Assembly: GCA_914767715.1 (NCBI GenBank)
Contig: OU612069.1
Location: 19,775,387 to 19,839,386, forward strand
Reading direction: 5' to 3'
Length of the DNA: 64,000 bases
DNA from: Membranipora membranacea
Taxonomy: Eukaryota > Bryozoa > Gymnolaemata > Cheilostomatida > Membraniporidae
Numbering within the stretch: position 1 is the first letter of the stretch; each line of letters begins with the position of its first letter. Shown here piece by piece: positions 50,601 to 64,000 of the stretch. The position numbers were made by a program, and so were the translations under genes. The notes under the pieces were generated by a model. The model searched no databases. It saw only the letters and a list, made by a program, of their open reading frames with translations, and was not told where the DNA came from.

Positions 50601-53600
50601 GGAGGAGCAGATATTGGCTTGACTTGACGTTGAGCTAGTTTTTGGCTGCTCATAATATGTAAGCTAGTTCCAATTCTTTTTTTAAAAATTAAAATTGGGA
50701 GTTTAATGAAGTATTCATGTCGAATGAACTTTGGTCCACATTGAATCACTCTGTCACACATGTGCAGATAAGGCGAGCTGTCCTGCTGTGATTACTTCAC
50801 TCTTTCAGGGTATCTATGAATTAGCTAGGCACAGTTTGATCTCTATGACAATTAGGGGAATTGAGTCTTAGTGGACAACGGTAATACACCTGTAATCAAA
50901 TCAGGTCAACTTGTTGCACCTCTCCTCGAAACAAATTGGTTAGTATGACTGATGACAAATGAGGCTGTAGCCAATTCAAAAGCGCTGCTGTCAGGGATAT
51001 TGAACCCTTGTAAATGTTGTCGGGTGTATTTGCAATGGAAATTTGTCAATTAAAAGTTTGAAGTTTTTTGCAAAATCATTTAGGACATTTAATTCATGCG
51101 GTGGGCTGATGAAAATAAGATCGTAAAGAGATGAAAAATGCAATGGTCTTATATATGGGAGCACTTCAAAAGATCTAACTGTTAAATTTCTCCCATAGTC
51201 AAAAGATATGAAAGAGCAGAAGCATACCATCATTTAAAGTGGTCTAGGTTCTGTTTGAAAGTTTCTGAAGCAGGCCTGTTAACGTGAAAAGTCAACATAG
51301 TTTGCATGTAAAGTAATTGGGAAATAAATAGAGGTGTTCGACGTGTTCGACCAAGGAGTTAAAGTCTCTAACTCCTTGGTTGGACAAACAAGACTAGGCA
51401 AGTCCAAACTTGTTCCGAAGTTTGGGATGGTTGTTAAAGATTCCAGGTTCAACACACATATTCTTTGAATAAAAATGTTAAGGATGTCATTTACCTTTGA
51501 ATTTAATCCTCTTTATTCATTATGCAGCGCTTAAAAACACCTAAATATTGTAATAATACTATCTACACAAAATAAAATTGCACTTCCACCTTATATGTAT
51601 ATCCTACTTGACCCTAATGGACAACAAATGACACTGTGCTAATTGCTTTAACTAAAATCGAACTTAATTGTCCTAATTGACAATTAATACCATCACAGCA
51701 TTACATCTAGCTAGTGTAGGTAAAAACCTAAAAAACTGTTCTCTTCTCACTTGTGGGCTCTTGGTGTCTTCACTTCTCAATACAGGGAGCTAAGATATCG
51801 ATGCCAGTTGATAAGAATTATTATTATGAACTTTATTAACCACCGATCAATGCATGAAGCAAATAAGACCATGTGAAAACAAAAACCAAAAATAAAAGAA
51901 GCAATAAGAAGGCATTGACGTATTTATGTGTATTTATAACCAAAGGCTTTTTCTGCAAAGAGCAGTGTTGGATTTAGGGAGGGTCGTGGCTTTGTGATGG
52001 TGCCTGTCATTTGTTTCTAGTGAATGTAGGTGATGGTGATGTGGATGCCATTACTACTATGAGGTAGACAAATCATTCCCATTGAGTGGATAATTTTACT
52101 TAAATCGATCATGAGAGAGGGCATACTCATTCTCTGTTCACACCATAACCAACTGCTGTTATAGTTATATAGGACAGGGTTAATTTTGTTTGACTTTGCA
52201 GATAAACTAAATGATACACAAAATATTGCAAATACAAGGCGGGGTCAGTCAACTTAGACGAAAATGTATGTGTAAATGTAAATGTAAAAATGTAAATTAC
52301 TATGATTAGCAGCTTTCCAGCTGTCTTCACAGCACGGAACAAAAACATGAGAATTTCAACTTAGCGCACCCCTGTTCTAGGTATAATATAATAATATATA
52401 TTATATGAGTGGCATCTTTGTTCCCACTAAGTCCAGTAATATATTGTGGTTTTATCATGGAAATGCAGTTGTTTTGTCTTTGGAATAGCATGAAAAAAGA
52501 CAATTAGTGAGTCACACAGGTTAAACCTGTTCATCATCAAGCTCATAATCATTACAAAGTGATATAAAGCTAATGTTTCTGGACAGCAGACTCATTTTGA
52601 CCATGTTGAAATCCACCAGCTGATTCCTATTAATGGCTTGTGGTGACTTCATGTGATTCCATACCATAGGAGAAATTCTCTCTGTTTGTGATATGATCGC
52701 TATTGTCATGCATAGTTCATCAATCTCATGCTACAAAACTCACCAAATATGGTTCGTACAGATTTGTCTCTGACTCTTCTCACGCAGTAACGGTTGTCTG
52801 TGAAGAGAATATCTCCGTTACTAAGGCTGTTTAGGTTTTCTGGCAACGTCAGTGTTGCATGAGTAATATCAACAACATCTGTTGGCCCATCTCTGAAGCC
52901 TGCTGCCCTTTTTTTTCGCCGTGTGGATTCTTCGCATTTTCCTGCAACATCTGAAAATCAAATAACAGGTCATTGCAAAGTTGACTGGTAATATAAGAAG
53001 ACAATAAAGTGATAAAAAAAAGAAGACAAAACTGCAAAAGCTTGTTCCAAACAGATAAAGGTTGCTTCTCAATTGACAAAATTATTATTAGCTTCCCGCA
53101 TTCTCGATGGCATGAGTATAGGTGATACTAACTCATCACACCAGACATTGTCCATATTTATGATAAAGGTTAAGAGAAAAACACCCAGCTAAGAGTTTGG
53201 TAAGGTTCATTGTATACTAGCTGCTCATTTTCTCAGGGTGAAGTCTGATTTTCCTGACACGTTTTTCTCACTTTATCCACTAATGTACTTTGTGGTCGAA
53301 GTGGTACCATCAAGCTGCTTCAGATGTATCACAAAAACACTTCAACCATGTTAAAGTCCCCTGTTTAGAGTCATTTAAGTTACTCCATATCTCATACAAC
53401 TACTTCTATGGAGGACAGAGAGATATTGCGATTGTTACAATTTTTCTAAACAACCTATTCTGATGATCCTTGGCACATTTATGAATGATGAAACTTTGTA
53501 TGTATAGATCCATGACTTGAACTTGCAAGATGCGGAATGGAGTGGTTCCAAGGAAGCAAGGCCTGGAATGAACTGATGTCAGAGCATATGTCAAATAAGG

Positions 53601-55592
53601 GATTATGGGATATAGACAGTCATATTTCATAATACATGCATCGGAAATTCAAAGCTTAAAAAACCCTTTTTCATTTCATTTTTACACATTGAAAAAAAAA
53701 ATTTCAGTCAACTCGCCGAGGGGAGCGGGTGTGCAACGTGTATCCATTTCCTCTATATTTAATAGTTAAAATTTGAAATCAATAATTGTTCCACATGACG
53801 TTAAGATTTCTGTATCAAAGTATTAATGGGCTGTGCATAGCCACAAAATGATAAGTATAGGTTGTGAATATCATTTGCCTGAGGTTTAATGTTAGAAATA
53901 AAATTTATTAGCTTCCTCCGTTTGAATACAAATTACTAATATTGGATTTTACACTTAGGTCAGTGCAGTATTACATATTATATCATTTCGAAGGGAGCAA
54001 GCACCCTCTAACCATTATTGATGACGGAAAAACAAGGATCAAGGTATTAAATTTTTATCATCATACACATTTTTTCACGTACAAGATATTGTTTCACCGT
54101 CCAGTGATGAAAAATATCAATAATTTACTGCTATCCCATCAAACATCACTCACGTGTCTCTTTTGATCCGCTTCTTGTCAAAGCATTGATTGGTAACGAA
54201 TAAATACACCCACCTTGCCCTGCTTCCATGGCAATAAGCAAATGGTGCTTATTTTGCTTGTTAACCTGTGAATGAAAATTGAATAGTCCATACATACCCA
54301 AATTAAGGGTACATTTTAAATATCTAAAACATAATAAAAGTAAGTAAATGGCGGTAAGGATGCAAAATAGATGGAACTTGTAGCCCTGATGTTTTTATGC
54401 CTCAAAACCTCATGCTGAGGCGAAATCTACATACAGAGTAACAAGATCTTGCCGATAAACAAACAGGATTTGGTTTTAAAAGACAGTTGATTATGTCAAA
54501 GTATCAAATCACAGCTCGTTGTCTTTCAATTGGCAGGTCATTTTAGCATCAAAATTATTCATTGCAAGGGTTTAAGTAGGGGAATTATGGCAGAATCACA
54601 AATTATGGCAGTCTCACAAATTTAAATGGTTTAAGGCACAATTGATAAACATTACAATGTTTTTTGATTGGATGAGATGTATCATAAGACACAATGCACA
54701 ATATGAGAAAATTATAATTACCACAATGCCATTTGACGTAACTTTCTCGTCACGAACACCATCTAGCAAATCCACTTCTTTGACAAATTCAATTGATTCA
54801 AATTTCACCTTCATGTCTCCATCTGCCGACTGCCCAACTAAATACCTAAATAACAAAGTAAATAGCCAATCAACAGCCGGATATCCAGCCAATCAACAGC
54901 CGGATATCCATTAACAGCCAATCACCAGCCAGATATCCAATAAACAGCAGGATATCCATTAACATTGCATCTGTGTCTGATCAGATGAGGAGGCAAGGGA
55001 GATTCATAAAGAGAAGAATAAGAAAAGAGTAATCCATCTTTTGGTACAGATCTTTGAACAAAATCTGTACGTCAAAGTGCTAGAAATGGAAATTGAACAG
55101 TAATTAAGTTCTTTAAGTCTTCGCATATAGCACTGATTCATATTTACTGTGTGAGTATAGGAAGGTTACGTTGTTATGCTATTGTTTGCTGTTCATTGTT
55201 CCTGTTCTGATTGGAGTATAAAAAATATGATAGTGATACAATCTCTTGCCTACAAAAGGAATAAGATTAGGAGTTGGAGTTGATTTGTAAGCACGGATTG
55301 TCACTTTTTTAAGCATATCATACTTAAATAACAAAGAAGCTATTGATTCCTTAAGGTGACACCCTTAATCCTGCTACTCAATAGGCCCTACAAAATCACT
55401 GTGACACCTTTACATAAATTATACTTCACAGCGGATCTAAAGAAAACACATTGATGCCCAGTGCTGCCAATTTGCTGCGAAGCGGTCAACTGGGTTATTT
55501 TTATCATTCAAACATAGGTGAACTCACCCAAATTGTATGCCCAAGGCCAAGAAAAACAAACACATCTTCTTGACATTTCCCGACTGACTCAT
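39573..55592 (-). CDS. Gene B: secreted beta-propeller-like protein with 17 EGF domains
   Basis: The start (ATG at 55590-55592; an in-frame ATG lies slightly upstream) encodes a signal peptide, KKMCLFFLALGIQFG. N-terminal exons, 5' to 3': 55528-55592, 54722-54845, 54214-54265, 52744-52941, one unresolved exon near 51.0-51.2 kb, 49625-49724, 47888-48029, 47207-47294, 45985-46169. Phases agree at every resolved junction, including the join to the first EGF exon. The blade-like sequence SNGDILFTDNRYCVRRV fits an NHL-type propeller repeat, and later exons (GILVSGSGMRTRKILALDT, SVNPHFKEIVLLSEGNQ) read like further propeller strands. Nine EGF exons follow (separate entry), ending GETCNEKLR and stop, with no transmembrane segment. 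Role unknown; an extracellular matrix or ligand protein is likely. It is the tandem duplicate of gene A. Positions 48-52 kb also hold a foldback repeat and a minisatellite in introns. Confidence 0.75.
43434..43462. repeat. AAAT microsatellite
   Basis: About six to seven copies of a four-base AAAT/TAAA unit in an intron of gene B. Confidence 0.9.
44640..44815 (-). repeat. tRNA-derived SINE, immediately upstream of first EGF exon of gene B
   Basis: On the minus strand the sequence runs TGGTGGGATGGCGCAATCGG, an A-box-like start, followed about 50 bases later by GTGGGTTCGAATCCC, a B box. A non-tRNA tail follows. It sits in the intron just before the acceptor of exon 44482-44601. Confidence 0.75.
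45302..45434. repeat. Small TIR element, CTTTCAATT family (copy 1)
   Basis: Starts CTTTCAATTTAAATCGGCC and ends CAATTGAATG, with internal AAAATCGCAA, GAGTGATACC and GAGCGATTTTATGAGCGA. The same order of blocks is present at 63867-63992. It lies in the gene B intron just upstream of the first EGF exon. Confidence 0.6.
48160..49130. repeat. Large imperfect foldback (inverted repeat) element
   Basis: The left arm (about 48225-48545) is matched in inverted orientation by the right arm (about 48760-49115). Left blocks such as TAGTGGATCTACAA, GCTGATCGCAATGGTAATGTTGTACC and GATAAAAATGATGATTGG reappear inverted on the right. The centre of about 200 bp is unpaired. A third, partial copy of the right arm in direct orientation follows at about 49365-49540. 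There is no ORF. It lies in a gene B intron. Confidence 0.65.
49865..50410. repeat. 9-bp minisatellite (CCTAGCCGG / CCTAGCCAG), about 60 copies
   Basis: A near-perfect 9-base tandem array in a gene B intron. CCTAGCCAG units dominate both ends and one internal patch (about 50000-50035). CCTAGCCGG units fill the rest. A CCTTGCC variant recurs at intervals. Because the unit is nine bases the array is open in several frames; this is not coding. Confidence 0.95.
50995..51220 (-). other. Tentative propeller exon of gene B
   Basis: An acceptor (tttaacag) and phase 1 start fit the preceding exon 52744-52941. The open stretch includes LYDLIFISPPHELNVL and NFKLLIDKFPLQI, strand-like sequence compatible with a propeller blade. 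No donor gives the phase needed by the exon at 49625-49724, so either the 3' end differs or another exon is missing. Confidence 0.35.
51350..51380. repeat. Hairpin ACCAAGGAGTTA...TAACTCCTTGGT
   Basis: Perfect 12-bp arms and a 7-base loop. A shorter relative with the same arms is at 38443-38464. Confidence 0.6.
54866..54962. repeat. Short tandem repeat, CAGCCGGATATCC unit
   Basis: Four imperfect copies of an approximately 20-25-base unit built of CAGCC[GA]GATATCC and CAATCA-CAG. It begins about 20 bp upstream of gene B exon 2. Confidence 0.7.
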
Positions 55593-55929
55593 ATTGCACT
55601 TTTTTACCACCACCATGCTCATGGATGGAACTTTCAAGCCAAGCACGGTCACAACAAACAGCTTAACAGCATAACTCAATGTCACACTTCACATCGCTTT
55701 TCCAATTGTTTCAAATAAAATTGCACGAGAATAATATGAGTACACATGACCTTGTTGCTTGTTGTTAGATAGTTCAGAGTCGTGTTTTCATTGAGCTTGT
55801 GGAGACAAATCCCAAGTCACATGGTGTTGTCAGCCATCTTGTTTAGGATATCGATGGCCATTTTTTTTTATTTGTGGAAAGATAATCACATCTTCGAAAT
55901 GAAGGTTATTGCAACATGACTTGGCATGG

Positions 55930-56080
55930 TCGGTTTTTACTTTGCAGGTCGGCTAGGGTGAATGGCCCTCGACACCCAAATCAGGTAGTACTAGACAAAC
56001 AGCGCACCCGGTGGGGCTCAAACCAAGTACCTAGTGATCCTGGTTCCAACGACCCTAATACCGAGCTATCCCCGATCTTG
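55930..56080 (-). repeat. tRNA-derived SINE-like repeat
   Basis: On the minus strand, GGATAGCTCGGTATTAGGG (A-box-like) is followed by CTTGGTTTGAGCCCCACCGG (B-box-like). The order and spacing suit a tRNA-derived SINE. It lies between genes A and B, just upstream of the gene B signal-peptide exon. Confidence 0.5.
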
Positions 56081-56522
56081 AGTACAGAAATACACTATTT
56101 ACTCTCCACAATATACAAAATTATATGTACGTAATACTTGTCTTATGCCGTGTCGTTCAGAATGCATCCGAATAAAACCTGAACATCAACTTGAAATGTT
56201 TACTTTTAGCATTATATTTTGTTGGCACTGCTAGTAAAATGAACTGATAGAAATTAAACTAAAAAGATTATTTTAAAAGTTGTACCAATGAGTGCAACGT
56301 TAAACATATTCTGGTAAAATTGAACTACCCTCAACCCTCTTGAGAAAAAATGTTCAGAATAATATGTAGACAAAGCTGTGATAAAAAGGTGTAACTGGAC
56401 ACTGTCATGAAGCATATCAGAGGAAAACACACAACTCCCAGCATAAGTGAGAGCTCTATAGCCTAGTCTGAGGGAGGTGACATACATTTTTCTGTCAAAG
56501 CATGAATGCTCTGTACCTTTGC

Positions 56523-63818
<7,296 letters not shown>

Positions 63819-63866
63819 CTACTCAAGAAGAAAAATTATGTTAGTATTATTTATAATCCGGTGGGT

Positions 63867-63992
63867 CTTTCAATTAGAAACAGCCAAAATCGCAATCTGA
63901 TCGTTTGAGTGAGCGATACCTGGTAGGCTCTTGCTTTCAAATCGTTCAGTCAATAATAGAACCCTTTGGGAGCGATTTTGCCTAATTGAAAG
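63867..63992. repeat. Small TIR element, CTTTCAATTAG family (copy 2)
   Basis: Perfect 11-bp terminal inverted repeats, CTTTCAATTAG and CTAATTGAAAG, bracket a 104-bp interior that shares AAAATCGCAA, GAGCGATACC and GGGAGCGATTTT blocks with 45302-45434. It lies 49 bp upstream of the first EGF exon seen in gene A. Confidence 0.75.
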
Positions 63993-64000
63993 GTAATTGA

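Noticed and set aside
53406-53630. Possible further propeller exon of gene B
   Set aside because: No acceptor and donor pair gives a compatible phase, and exons 54214-54265 and 52744-52941 already join in frame without it.
54866-54962. CRISPR-like array
   Set aside because: The repeat units are adjacent or have repetitive spacers, too few and too degenerate, and the DNA is from an animal nucleus.
55916-56134. 72-codon + strand ORF
   Set aside because: It overlaps a tRNA-derived SINE read in the opposite direction and has no protein similarity.

Overview
This is nuclear DNA from an invertebrate animal. It holds AT-rich sequence, spliced genes with GT..AG introns, tRNA-derived SINEs, and MITE, hAT, Gypsy-like and Mutator/YqaJ elements. 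The protein families are animal ones: a Jupiter/JPT microtubule-associated homologue, macrodomain-PARP proteins, and secreted proteins whose EGF domains sit on phase-1 exons. The sequence does not settle the phylum; a sponge or another non-vertebrate is possible. Gene models below were built by eye, by matching splice sites and reading phase exon by exon.

Layout. (1) 0.4-3.5 kb, +: a decayed Mutator-like transposase/YqaJ-nuclease gene. (2) 4.8-11.6 kb, - (candidate first exon at 12.3 kb): macrodomain-PARP gene 1, with an in-frame TAG inside the catalytic domain. (3) 11.6-16.9 kb: mostly non-coding, with a complete 992-bp non-autonomous hAT element and one unidentified + strand ORF cluster. 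(4) 16.9-30.6 kb, -: a 15-exon Jupiter/JPT homologue of about 555 aa, far longer than vertebrate JPT1/JPT2, expanded by exon-encoded NP[ILV]T[GW]-type repeats. Its introns carry four copies of a small inverted-repeat element. (5) 32.1-36.5 kb, +: macrodomain-PARP gene 2, a paralogue of gene 1 with the same intron phases and an N-myristoylation consensus. (6) 36.5-39.6 kb: non-coding, with a SINE copy.

(7) 39.6-55.6 kb, -: gene B, with a signal peptide, a beta-propeller-like region and 17 EGF domains on nine exons. (8) 56.5-63.8 kb, -: gene A, whose nine EGF exons match those of gene B one for one in order, phase and almost in length. Gene A's 5' half lies beyond the right edge. A and B are a tandem gene duplication. 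Gene A has a Gypsy-like relic in one intron and a SINE next to one exon. Gene B has a 546-bp minisatellite and a foldback element in its propeller introns.

Functionally the window combines two probable mono-ADP-ribosyltransferases around a cytoskeletal gene with a pair of large secreted EGF proteins. Nothing in the sequence ties these groups into one pathway.
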